From Flavobacterium sp. 90 (GTDB taxonomy: Bacteria; Bacteroidota; Bacteroidia; Flavobacteriales; Flavobacteriaceae), in NCBI RefSeq assembly GCF_004339525.1, contig NZ_SMGE01000001.1, positions 5,952,001 to 6,016,000 on the forward strand: a DNA stretch of 64,000 nt. The letters run 5' to 3'. Positions 7,517-16,459 of this stretch are shown piece after piece. Every line of letters begins with the position of its first letter. The first letter of the stretch is position 1. Below the pieces are notes generated by a model that saw only the letters and a program-made list of their open reading frames with translations, ran no database searches and was not told the DNA's origin. Made by a program: the position numbers and the translations under genes.

Positions 7517-9049
7517 ATGGGTAAGTTCAAAAATATAAATCCAACAATCATTGTGATTTTTGGAGGAACCGGAGATTTAGCAAAAAGAAAACTCTTTCCT
7601 GCATTTCAAAATCTTTATCTTGACGGACGTATGTCTGATAAGTTTGAGATTATCGCACTGGGAAGAGCCGAAAAAAGCAATGAAGATTTCCGTAGTTATG
7701 TCTTAGAAAATCTGGAAACCTTTTCGAGAAAAAAAGGACTTTCGGATCCTGAAACTCAAAAATTTCTTTCACATATAAGTTATCACAGTCTTGATATTGA
7801 CAAAGAAGAATCTTATCAAAGTTTAAACGATAAGATAAACAGTATCGATGAAGCTTTTGGAGAACGTGCCAATCGTCTTTTTTACCTTTCGATTACGCCT
7901 TCTTTTATTACTACAATTTCAAGTAATATTAAGAAAATTGGTCTTGCAGCTAATCCAAAGCAAGATCGAATTATTATCGAAAAACCTTTTGGTTACGATA
8001 AAACTTCTGCAATTGAATTGAATGCCATGCTTTCGCAGACTTTTCAGGAAGAACAAATTTATAGAATTGATCATTACTTAGGTAAAGAAACAGTACAAAA
8101 CATCTTGGCTTTCCGTTTTGGAAACTCAATGTTTGAACCTTTGTGGAGCCGTAATTTTATTGATTTTGTTCAAATTACAGTTGCCGAAGAAGTTGGCGTT
8201 GAAGAACGCGGAGGATTCTATGAAGGCGTTGGTGCATTAAAAGATATGATTCAAAACCATTTGCTTCAAATTTTATGTATGACGGCTATGGAAGCTCCGG
8301 CTTCACTTGAAGCAGATGATATTAGAAACCGTAAAGCCGATGTTTTAAAATCGATTCGCCGCATTAAACCTGATGAAGTAGATCACTATATTGTTCGCGG
8401 TCAATACGATTCAGGACTTATAAAAGGAAAACCTGTTGTAGGATATCGTGAAGATAAAGGAATTGCTCCTGATTCTAATACCGAAACCTATGTTGCGATG
8501 AAAATCTATCTGGATAACTGGAGATGGCAGGGAATTCCGTTTTATTTGCGTACCGGAAAAAGAATGCAGGAAAAACAATCTTCGATCATTATACAGTTTA
8601 AACCTGTTCCGCATTCGGCATTTTCTTATGGAAAAGAAGGAATGACACCAAACAGATTGATTATCAATATTCAGCCTGCAATGGATATCAAGTTGCAGTT
8701 TATGACCAAAAAGCCAGGATTATCACTTTCATTAAGACCGGCAGAAATGATTTTTGATTATTTCTCTTGTTCTACAATGTCACCGGAAGCTTATGAAACG
8801 CTTATCGCCGATGCTTTGGCAGGAGATCCTACTCTATTTATGCGTTGGGATCAGGTAGAACAAGCCTGGGATGCAATTGATACGATTCAACAAGTTTGGA
8901 AAACTACGGCACCAACCAATTTCCCTAATTACAAAGCAGGAAGCTGGGGACCTGAAGAAGCCGATGAACTATTGGCGCGTCAGGGTCATAAATGGATTCC
9001 AAACATACAAACAAAAGAAGAAATTTTAGATGATAAAGATTTACAATAA
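7517..9049 (+). CDS. zwf: Glucose-6-phosphate 1-dehydrogenase
   Basis: The 510-residue enzyme oxidises glucose 6-phosphate to 6-phosphogluconolactone with reduction of NAD(P)+. The N-terminal dinucleotide site is FGGTGDLAKRKL, close to the family GASGDLA motif. The active-site signature RIDHYLGKE lies near residue 183 and contains the catalytic His. EKPFG, another family block, lies upstream of it. The length is typical. The gene ends inside the start of pgl, with a 20-bp overlap, which indicates translational coupling. Confidence 0.97.
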   Translation: MGKFKNINPTIIVIFGGTGDLAKRKLFPAFQNLYLDGRMSDKFEIIALGRAEKSNEDFRSYVLENLETFSRKKGLSDPETQKFLSHISYHSLDIDKEESYQSLNDKINSIDEAFGERANRLFYLSITPSFITTISSNIKKIGLAANPKQDRIIIEKPFGYDKTSAIELNAMLSQTFQEEQIYRIDHYLGKETVQNILAFRFGNSMFEPLWSRNFIDFVQITVAEEVGVEERGGFYEGVGALKDMIQNHLLQILCMTAMEAPASLEADDIRNRKADVLKSIRRIKPDEVDHYIVRGQYDSGLIKGKPVVGYREDKGIAPDSNTETYVAMKIYLDNWRWQGIPFYLRTGKRMQEKQSSIIIQFKPVPHSAFSYGKEGMTPNRLIINIQPAMDIKLQFMTKKPGLSLSLRPAEMIFDYFSCSTMSPEAYETLIADALAGDPTLFMRWDQVEQAWDAIDTIQQVWKTTAPTNFPNYKAGSWGPEEADELLARQGHKWIPNIQTKEEILDDKDLQ

Positions 9050-9746
9050 TACAGAAGAAATTAATACTACAGCTGCCGATATTTTCGTAACAGCTGCACA
9101 AAAAGCAATTGCCGAGAAAGACAAATTTACAGTTGTACTTACGGGAGGTTCTTCTCCTGCAGGAATTTACAAATTATTAGCTTCTGATGCTTACAAAACT
9201 AAAATAGACTGGAGCAAAGTTTTTGTATTCTGGGGAGACGAGCGTTGGGTGCCTTTAAATGATGATTTAAGCAATGCAAAAATGTCTTATGCGTCATTAT
9301 TAAGCCACGTTCCTGTTCCGGCAGAAAATATTTTTGAAATGTACAAAGATGGTGTTACACCAGAAGATTATGCAGTTACTTACGAACAATCTATTAGAAA
9401 AGTTCTTGGCGATGAAGGCAAATTTGATCTTATCTTATTAGGAATGGGAGACGACGGACATACAGCGTCACTTTTTCCCGGACAAGAAGTATTACAAGAA
9501 CAAACTAAATGGGTTGACGCCTATTATCTTGAACCTCAAAAAATGCACCGAATTACGCTTACAGCTCCGTTAATAAACAAAGCCGAAAAGATTGTAGTTG
9601 TAGCTTTTGGAGAGAAAAAAGCGCATGCTTTAAAAGAAGTAACAACAGGAAATTACAATCCTGAAACTTACCCAATGCAGTTGATAAAACCTGTTTCGGG
9701 AGAATTAATATTTCTTGTGGATAAAAGTGCTGCGGGAACAAATTAA
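9030..9746 (+). CDS. pgl: 6-phosphogluconolactonase (DevB/SOL type)
   Basis: The 238-residue enzyme hydrolyses 6-phosphogluconolactone to 6-phosphogluconate, linking zwf to gnd. Family motifs are LTGGSSP, the WGDERWVP block and GMGDDGHTASLFPG, which carries the catalytic region. It overlaps the 3' end of zwf by 20 bp. The operon order gnd-zwf-pgl means all three oxidative pentose-phosphate steps are made from one transcript, and a clear terminator follows. Confidence 0.96.
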   Translation: MIKIYNNTEEINTTAADIFVTAAQKAIAEKDKFTVVLTGGSSPAGIYKLLASDAYKTKIDWSKVFVFWGDERWVPLNDDLSNAKMSYASLLSHVPVPAENIFEMYKDGVTPEDYAVTYEQSIRKVLGDEGKFDLILLGMGDDGHTASLFPGQEVLQEQTKWVDAYYLEPQKMHRITLTAPLINKAEKIVVVAFGEKKAHALKEVTTGNYNPETYPMQLIKPVSGELIFLVDKSAAGTN

Positions 9747-9768
9747 GATTTTTTTATACCCTAATATC

Positions 9769-9802
9769 AAAAAAGTTTATGCCTCACAGCATAAACTTTT
9801 TT
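9769..9802 (+). terminator. Bidirectional terminator between pgl and SBBP gene
   Basis: A 14-bp inverted repeat (AAAAAAGTTTATGC / GCATAAACTTTTTT) with a 6-nt loop. T-runs on both strands suit the convergent genes that end at 9746 (+) and 9864 (-). Confidence 0.85.
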
Positions 9803-9863
9803 TGTTTTTTATAATAATAAAAGTATGATATGCAAAGCTGTTCTCTATCAAATCAAAAATATT

Positions 9864-11375
9864 CTAATTGGTCTTTATTATCTCATTTTCATTGATATTA
9901 CATTCACTATAAGAAGCTAGAAAAGCGCCATAAGTAGCCTTTTTTAATTTGACAAAATTGGCATTATTTAGCGGATCAAAACTCGCCGGACTGTCAAATG
10001 TTCCCGCAAGATATATCCTTCCGTCTGTTGTAAGTGCGATACCATGTCCTTTATCATAATCCTTGCCTCCCATAGATTTGGCGTAAATATAATTACCTTT
10101 AATATCATATTTCGCCAGAAAAATATCGGCTTCATAACCTGTCGTTTCTTTTGTTCTCCCCGGACTTGTCAGCTTGGCAATTTCTGCACTTGGGTCAAAA
10201 TCAACTGTACCTTCAAAATAGCCTGTAACATATGCGTTTCCTGTGCTGTCTACAGCAATAGCATTGCCAATTACTCCTCTTCCTCCAGACATACTTTTGG
10301 CATAAATATAATCTCCTTCTGCATTATATTTGGCGAGAAACATTCCGCTTGGTTCTGGTGCAGATGAAATTGCGGTTCCTATTCCCGGATCAAAATCTGC
10401 TTCGTTTTCAAAAAATCCGGTAAGGTAGATATTATTGTCACGATCAAGAGCTATAGCTTTACTTTCATCTTTTGAACTTTCGCTTCCTATATTTTTTACA
10501 AAAACGAAATTCCCATAAGAATCATATTTTGCAAAGAAAATATTCTCATCATAAATACTCTTCATAATTGCAACTCCCTTTCCTGGATCAAAATCTGCAG
10601 TACCTGCATAATATCCGGTAAGATAAACGTTGCCTTTATCGTCATTGGCAATTCCTGAACTGTTGCCATTTATGTTTTTTGCATATACATACTCACCATT
10701 TGCATCATATTTGGTAAAAAACAAATGAACGCCATCTTGACTGGAGAGATTGGTTATTCCTTTTCCAGAGTCAAAATCGCAGATTCCCGTAAAATAACCT
10801 GTGACATATACATTTCCATTATCGTCCGCAGCAATGGCTTGTCCATAATCACGCTCTTTTCCGCCTATTGTATTCGCATAAAGTAATCTTCCGTCAGGAT
10901 CATATTTAGCAATAAAAATATCAAAATCACCCGCACTAGCCTTTTTTATTATTTTTTTCTTAGAAGTAAAATTGGCTTTATCTTTAAAGCTTCCGGTAAT
11001 ATAGGCATTCCCATAACGGTCAACAGCGAGTGCGTTACAATTATCATATTCGATTCCGCCTAAAGCACAGGCGTATATATATTTTCCGTTGAAATCGTAT
11101 TTTGCTACAAAAACATCCTCTTCGCCGGCACTCGTCAAATTGGCTATTCCTTCACTTGGATCAAAATCGGTTGTACCGGTAAAGTTCCCAGCAAGATAGA
11201 TATTCCCTGCAGCATCAGTTTTTACGCTTTTAGCTTTAACAGAAAATAGCGCATTAGATTCTAATGGATTAATCCAATTCAACTGCAACGAGGTCTGAGC
11301 ATGAATAGCAGGCATGAAAATAAAAAGCAACATTGGTAAAAGTAATCTGTGCAAAAATGTAGTTTTTAAATTCAT
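9864..11375 (-). CDS. Exported SBBP-repeat beta-propeller protein
   Basis: The 503-residue protein has a signal peptide (1-26, ending AIHAQ) followed by about seven repeats of 55-60 residues. The repeat consensus is G-N-x-Y-x-T-G-x-F-x-G-T-x-D-F-D-P-S, with DIFLAKYDxxGxYIYA following. This is the SBBP (seven-bladed beta propeller) pattern. The acidic FDPxxG loops could bind calcium. No T9SS sorting domain is visible, since the C-terminus ends SECNINENEIIKTN. The binding partner or enzymatic role is unknown. It is monocistronic and convergent with pgl. Confidence 0.75.
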   Translation of the reverse strand: MNLKTTFLHRLLLPMLLFIFMPAIHAQTSLQLNWINPLESNALFSVKAKSVKTDAAGNIYLAGNFTGTTDFDPSEGIANLTSAGEEDVFVAKYDFNGKYIYACALGGIEYDNCNALAVDRYGNAYITGSFKDKANFTSKKKIIKKASAGDFDIFIAKYDPDGRLLYANTIGGKERDYGQAIAADDNGNVYVTGYFTGICDFDSGKGITNLSSQDGVHLFFTKYDANGEYVYAKNINGNSSGIANDDKGNVYLTGYYAGTADFDPGKGVAIMKSIYDENIFFAKYDSYGNFVFVKNIGSESSKDESKAIALDRDNNIYLTGFFENEADFDPGIGTAISSAPEPSGMFLAKYNAEGDYIYAKSMSGGRGVIGNAIAVDSTGNAYVTGYFEGTVDFDPSAEIAKLTSPGRTKETTGYEADIFLAKYDIKGNYIYAKSMGGKDYDKGHGIALTTDGRIYLAGTFDSPASFDPLNNANFVKLKKATYGAFLASYSECNINENEIIKTN

Positions 11376-11718
11376 AAAATAATTTTAAGAAACAGTAATA
11401 GATTCTCAACTTACAATAATATAAAAAATAGCTTTATTTTTTTACCCAAATATAAGTCAGTTTATACTTTATATGTACTACTAAAATTAAAAATTAAAGT
11501 TTTCAGGAATTTAAAAACCTCGTAAAATCATTTCTCACTTTTTAACTTTTATTACACACAAATTAAACAGTAAACTATCCCAAACTAATCTATATATTAG
11601 CATTTTTAACAGTACATTAATTGATAAAACAAAAAAAGTTTCTCCTCTCCCAACCTTTTTAGATTTTAATATATCTATATAATAAAGAGAACCGAAAAAC
11701 CATAATAGATACCACAAC
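11376..11718. other. Divergent intergenic region, no clear signal
   Basis: This region separates the SBBP gene (-) from the DKNYY gene (+). It is very AT-rich. I found no exact TAnnTTTG box or repeat. The minus-strand frame at 11535-11720 lacks protein-like composition. Confidence 0.45.
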
Positions 11719-13713
11719 ATGAATAAATATTACTTTTTAGTATTATCAATTATATTGCTTTCAAATTTAAGCTGTGCACAAACTCCGGATTCCTTTTCGG
11801 TAATAGATCCTATTGTTGATACTGCTTTTGCAATATATCCAAGTGCAGGTTATTCGGCTCCGCTTTATATCAAAAACAATAACTATGTAATTTTTCAAAA
11901 AAATGCGAGTGAACGAAAAATTCTAAAAGACGCAGATGTTGAATCTTTTAGATCTCCAAGATTCAATGAATATGGTCTTTTTGCTTTAGATAAAAATGGT
12001 GTTTATTATAATGGCGATTTTATAGCAACTGATACAACCGGATTTAAAATCCTGGCCGAAATCAGGAATACAGAATACCTTGCTCGCCCGGATTTAGTAT
12101 GGAAAACAAAGTATAAACTTTTTAAAAACAATATCGAGATTACAGAAGATATTGATATCGAAAGTTTCAGATCTGCCAGTAATTTTTCAACGCTTTATTT
12201 TAAAGACAAAAATCATCTTTATTATAATTTTAAAAAGATAAAAAACGCCGATGTAAATTCACTTTCAGAAACTTTTGAAGCTATTATTTATGACAAAAAC
12301 TATGTTTATATAAATGGCGAGATTGGACTGCATAATGGCGATACGCTTCGTTCTGTAAATGATTATTTAATGAAAACTTCAAAAGAAGTATTGACATTAA
12401 CAGGCCGGATGCTTGTTCCAAATATTGATGCAAAAACCATTCGACCATTGTCCCGACATTATTCTATAGATAAGAATTTTGTGTATTATGATGGTGAAAA
12501 AACAATACTTACAGCAAAAAATCCAGAAAAAATAAAAGCTTGGGATCAGGAAAACAGCCGTTTTATTTCTGATGGAAAAATGATTTATGCGGGTACAAAT
12601 TATCCATTTCCTGAAGTTGACGCTAAAACTTTTGGAATGATTCCGTTTTCAGATTGGTACTTTGATAAAAATGGAATTTATAGACGAGAATGGAACGAAA
12701 AAGAAGGAAAATCTGAGTTTAAGAAATTCCCTTTTGTTTATACACATAAAGTTACATCCAAAAATACTTTTCTTGGCCAATCCTATCGCTATTTGATATA
12801 TGAAAATCAGGCTTATGATCTTTCTAAAAAGAAAATGTATAAAAATCTCTCTCAGACGCAAATCAATGCTGCAAAAAATGCTAAAACAGACATCTTCAAT
12901 TCAACAGGAAAGAAACTTTACGAATATCAGTTGTATGAAAGTGATAATAAAATTTATATCAACAGCAAAGAAACAACCGCAGATGCTGAGACTTTTGAAA
13001 GAATTCTGAATTGTTATAAAGACAAAAATAATGTTTACACTTATTATAGAAGTGATAAGCTAATTCCTATAAAAGGTATTGATGCACAAAGCGTTAAGCC
13101 ATTCTTTAATTTTCTGGCGGACAAAGATTATATCTACAGTGGCGCCAATAAAGTAATAAAAAATAAGAATGTCGAAATATTAGCAGTCATAACAGGAAAC
13201 AGACCCGGTTGTGGTTTAGATACAACTCCTTCTTCTGATTATTATCTTCTAAAAAATGATGATGGATATTGGCTTGCTTTAATTTCAAATGTAGTTAATA
13301 TTAAATATTTAGGCAATAAACCAATCGAAGGCACAGGAAATATTGGTACCCTATATACTCCTCCGGCAATAATCGCGCCCGGAACTATAGACGAAAACAA
13401 GATTTATAATACAGTAGACCTAGATGTATTGCCAGATTATAACGGAGGAATGGCTGCAAGAAATAAGTTTGTAGAGAAGAACTTTAAAGCACCAAAAGAC
13501 GAAGGAGAAAGAATTCAAGGAAAAATTTATTTGTATTTTATAATCGAAAAAGACGGAACAATTACGAATCAAAAAGTACTGCGAGATTATGGTTATGGTT
13601 CCGGCGCAGAAGCTTTGAGAGTCCTGAATAAAATGCCAAAATGGATTCCGGGACAGATAAAAGGAAAAACGGTAAGGTCTGCTTATAGTACTGTATTTGT
13701 TATTCAGAAATAA
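11719..13713 (+). CDS. DKNYY-repeat protein with C-terminal TonB-like domain
   Basis: The 664-residue exported protein starts with a signal peptide ending SNLSCAQ. It may be cleaved by signal peptidase I or lipidated at Cys19; the lipobox is imperfect. Residues about 25-530 carry repeated DKNxVYY/DKNGIYY segments typical of the DKNYY family. Residues about 570-664 form a TonB C-terminal-like domain: PDYNGGMAARNKFVEKNF, then GKIYLYFIIEKDGTITNQKVLRDYG, ending in VRSAYSTVFVIQK. No TonB membrane anchor or Pro-rich spacer is visible, so it is not a normal energy transducer. The combination of a repeat ectodomain with a TonB-CTD fold is notable. The substrate is unknown. The LRR gene follows 80 bp downstream on the same strand. 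Confidence 0.75.
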   Translation: MNKYYFLVLSIILLSNLSCAQTPDSFSVIDPIVDTAFAIYPSAGYSAPLYIKNNNYVIFQKNASERKILKDADVESFRSPRFNEYGLFALDKNGVYYNGDFIATDTTGFKILAEIRNTEYLARPDLVWKTKYKLFKNNIEITEDIDIESFRSASNFSTLYFKDKNHLYYNFKKIKNADVNSLSETFEAIIYDKNYVYINGEIGLHNGDTLRSVNDYLMKTSKEVLTLTGRMLVPNIDAKTIRPLSRHYSIDKNFVYYDGEKTILTAKNPEKIKAWDQENSRFISDGKMIYAGTNYPFPEVDAKTFGMIPFSDWYFDKNGIYRREWNEKEGKSEFKKFPFVYTHKVTSKNTFLGQSYRYLIYENQAYDLSKKKMYKNLSQTQINAAKNAKTDIFNSTGKKLYEYQLYESDNKIYINSKETTADAETFERILNCYKDKNNVYTYYRSDKLIPIKGIDAQSVKPFFNFLADKDYIYSGANKVIKNKNVEILAVITGNRPGCGLDTTPSSDYYLLKNDDGYWLALISNVVNIKYLGNKPIEGTGNIGTLYTPPAIIAPGTIDENKIYNTVDLDVLPDYNGGMAARNKFVEKNFKAPKDEGERIQGKIYLYFIIEKDGTITNQKVLRDYGYGSGAEALRVLNKMPKWIPGQIKGKTVRSAYSTVFVIQK

Positions 13714-13741
13714 ATTAGCATCAAAAATTATTAGACCTGTT

Positions 13742-13749
13742 TATGTTTG
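13742..13749 (+). promoter_or_regulatory. Candidate -7 box of the LRR gene
   Basis: TATGTTTG matches TAnnTTTG exactly, 44 bp before the ATG at 13794. No good -33 TTTG lies at the expected distance. Confidence 0.35.
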
Positions 13750-13793
13750 AAAAACCATATTCTGTAATTCCAATTTGTATAAAAGAGTGATTT

Positions 13794-16358
13794 ATGAAAA
13801 GAATACTATTTGTTATTTTGCTTTGTTGCGCGTCAAATAATTTGTTTTCGCAAGCCAAAACCGGATATACCTTAATCCCTGATTCTAATTTTGAAAAATG
13901 CCTGATTGATATGGGATATGATTCTGGTAAACCTGACGGAAAAGTATTGACAGCTAGTATTGCCAATGTAAAAAGATTGGATATTTCGAAAAAAAACATC
14001 TCAGATTTAACTGGCATACAAGATTTTGAGTCCTTAACTGAATTGTTCTGTGGTGGAAATAAATTAACGAAGCTCGATCTTAGCAAAAATACCGCTTTGA
14101 CTAATTTAGATTGTTTTGATAACAGACTGAAATCATTAAATTTAACCCAAAATACAGCTCTTATTTATTTACGTTGTTTCAATAATTTATTAACAGCATT
14201 AGATGTAACACAAAATACAAAACTAAGTGAGCTATTTTGCTCCAGCAATAAATTAGAAACTTTAGATGTAAGTAAAAACAGTATTTTAATAGAATTATTT
14301 TGTTTTCAAAATCAGTTAACTTCTTTGAATTTGCATCAGAATAAAGTTTTACAATATTTGCAGTGTTTTAATAATGAACTTACTTCGCTGGATTTAAGCC
14401 AAAATACAAATTTAGCTACTTTAGAATGTCAATATAATAAACTAACCCAATTGAATTTAACTCAGAACATTAATTTGGGTTATTTACAATGTTTTGACAA
14501 TCAACTAACAGCGATAAGTTTTTCCAAAAATAATACCCTTAAAACCATAGACTGTTCCAATAATCAATTGACTGCATTGGATCTTAGTCCTAACAAAGCT
14601 TTGAAAGATTTGGGATGTCGTAAGAATCAGTTAAAAACATTGGATTTATCAAACAGTCCTTCTTTAAAAGGTTTTGATTGTTCCAAAAATCAATTAACTG
14701 ATTTGAATATTAAAAATTGTCCTCGTATAAGTTATATGTTTGTTGAGGAAAATCCTGATCTAAAATGCATTAGCGCAGATTTTGATGGTAAACCATATGA
14801 TGGCAGTTCTATGTCAGACTTTTCAAAATGCAGGATAATATGCATAGAACTCGAACCTGGATATACGGTGATTCCGGATATTAATTTTGAGAAAGCTTTA
14901 ATTGCATTAAAATATGATTCTGGTGAACCGGACGGAAGAGTCTTTACAGCAAATATTGCCACTATTACAGATTTGGATGTTTCGAATAGCCAAATCAAAG
15001 ACCTAAAAGGTTTGGAAGCTTTTATCGCTTTAAAAACGTTGGATTGCTCTAAAAATGGTATTGAAAATCTGGACATTAGCGAATGTAAAGCCTTGACAAA
15101 ACTTACTTGTACTAAAAACCAAATGAGCTACTTAACTGTAAGCAATAATAAAAATCTGACTGCGCTTTACTGTCAGGAAAATTGGCTTACTACTTTGGAT
15201 ATTTCTACAAATAAGGCTTTAAAAGAATTAAATTGTGAAGTGAATAGTATCGATTTAGATGTTTCTCACAATAAAGCACTTACTTTTTTAAATTGTGAAA
15301 ATAATCATATGACTTCTTTAGATGTTAGCCAAAATAAAGCTTTACTAAATTTGAGCTGTGGTTACAACGATTTAAAATCTTTGAAATTGTCTAAAAACAA
15401 AGCACTTACTACTTTATATTGTGACAATGCCTTATTAACGGAGCTAGACGTTAGTAAAAACACTTCTCTAATCGAATTGGGCTGCTATTCCAATCAAATA
15501 ACAAACCTGGATTTGTCTAAAAATATGCGTTTGAATTACATTGATTGTCAGTCTAATAAAATGAAGAATTTAAATGTTTCCAAAAACACTGCTTTGACAA
15601 TTTTACGATGTAATGACAATAAATTGACAACTTTGGATTTATCTAAAAATGTAATTTTAGAGGAGTTATTTTGCAGTCATAATCTCTTAACTGTTTTAGA
15701 CATTAGTCAGAACCCAAAATTAGAAAAACTTGAGTGTGCCGATAATCAATTGACAAATCTGGATATTTCTAAAAATAAAAACCTGAGCAAGCTGTATTGC
15801 AATGAGAATAAATTAAAAGAACTTAATGTAAGTTCAAATACAATATTACGTAATTTTAGCTGCGCATCGAATCAAATAACAACTTTGGATGTCTCTAAAA
15901 ATACGGTTTTATGGTATTTTAATTGTAGTTCAAATAAACTGACAAGTTTGGATCCAAGTCAAAATACTCTTTTAATGTATCTTGAATGCAACTCTAATCT
16001 ATTGAAGAATTTGGATATCAGTAAAAATACAGCTTTGAAAGAATTTCGTTGTAAGCAAAATAAATTAGAAAATTTAGAGCTGTCTCACAATCTTCAATTA
16101 ACGAGAGTTTCATGCGAAGAAAACAAGTTGAAAACTCTCGATTTATCCAAAAACACAGCATTGCTTGATTTAATTTGTTCTTCGAATGAATTGATTTCAC
16201 TTAATCTCAAAAACGGAAATAATAGCACAATATCCTATGTTTCTGCTCTTAAAAATGAAAATCTCAAATGCATTCAGGTTGACAAAACAGATTTTACTTC
16301 TTCGAGATGGTTCAAAGATTCTGGTGTGATTTTTAGTACTTCATGTCAATCGAATTAA
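13794..16358 (+). CDS. Exported leucine-rich-repeat protein, two duplicated modules
   Basis: The 854-residue protein has a signal peptide (1-19, ending NNLFSQ) and roughly thirty leucine-rich repeats of about 21 residues with the pattern LxxLDLSKNxxLxxLxCxxNxL. The protein is built from two halves. Each opens with a conserved capping block, GYTLIPDSNFEKCLIDMGYD near residue 23 and GYTVIPDINFEKALIALKYD near residue 356, followed by its own LRR run. This indicates internal duplication. Cys recurs once per repeat, as in Bacteroidota LRR proteins. No T9SS tail is seen, so surface attachment is unclear. A role in protein binding is inferred from the fold only. Confidence 0.8.
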   Translation: MKRILFVILLCCASNNLFSQAKTGYTLIPDSNFEKCLIDMGYDSGKPDGKVLTASIANVKRLDISKKNISDLTGIQDFESLTELFCGGNKLTKLDLSKNTALTNLDCFDNRLKSLNLTQNTALIYLRCFNNLLTALDVTQNTKLSELFCSSNKLETLDVSKNSILIELFCFQNQLTSLNLHQNKVLQYLQCFNNELTSLDLSQNTNLATLECQYNKLTQLNLTQNINLGYLQCFDNQLTAISFSKNNTLKTIDCSNNQLTALDLSPNKALKDLGCRKNQLKTLDLSNSPSLKGFDCSKNQLTDLNIKNCPRISYMFVEENPDLKCISADFDGKPYDGSSMSDFSKCRIICIELEPGYTVIPDINFEKALIALKYDSGEPDGRVFTANIATITDLDVSNSQIKDLKGLEAFIALKTLDCSKNGIENLDISECKALTKLTCTKNQMSYLTVSNNKNLTALYCQENWLTTLDISTNKALKELNCEVNSIDLDVSHNKALTFLNCENNHMTSLDVSQNKALLNLSCGYNDLKSLKLSKNKALTTLYCDNALLTELDVSKNTSLIELGCYSNQITNLDLSKNMRLNYIDCQSNKMKNLNVSKNTALTILRCNDNKLTTLDLSKNVILEELFCSHNLLTVLDISQNPKLEKLECADNQLTNLDISKNKNLSKLYCNENKLKELNVSSNTILRNFSCASNQITTLDVSKNTVLWYFNCSSNKLTSLDPSQNTLLMYLECNSNLLKNLDISKNTALKEFRCKQNKLENLELSHNLQLTRVSCEENKLKTLDLSKNTALLDLICSSNELISLNLKNGNNSTISYVSALKNENLKCIQVDKTDFTSSRWFKDSGVIFSTSCQSN

Positions 16359-16407
16359 GCCTTATAATATTCTTTTCTTAAAATTTACAACCATTTATAA
16401 AACAAAA

Positions 16408-16446
16408 AATCCATCATCTTTACAATTACTATAAAGATGATGGATT
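16408..16446 (-). terminator. Terminator of the RND efflux operon
   Basis: A perfect 15-bp inverted repeat (16408-16422 / 16432-16446). On the minus strand it is followed by TTTTTGTTTT. It lies between the convergent LRR gene and efflux operon and may serve both. Confidence 0.85.
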
Positions 16447-16459
16447 ATTGAATGTTTTT

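Noticed and set aside
11535..11720. 61-codon minus-strand frame
   Set aside because: Low-complexity, AT-driven composition in a divergent intergenic region; no support.
13721..14086. 121-codon minus-strand frame
   Set aside because: Opposite the signal peptide and first LRRs of a clearly real gene.
14040..16200. Periodic ~63-bp DNA repeats resembling a CRISPR or tandem repeat array
   Set aside because: They are the coding periodicity of leucine-rich repeats; no invariant direct repeats with unique spacers.
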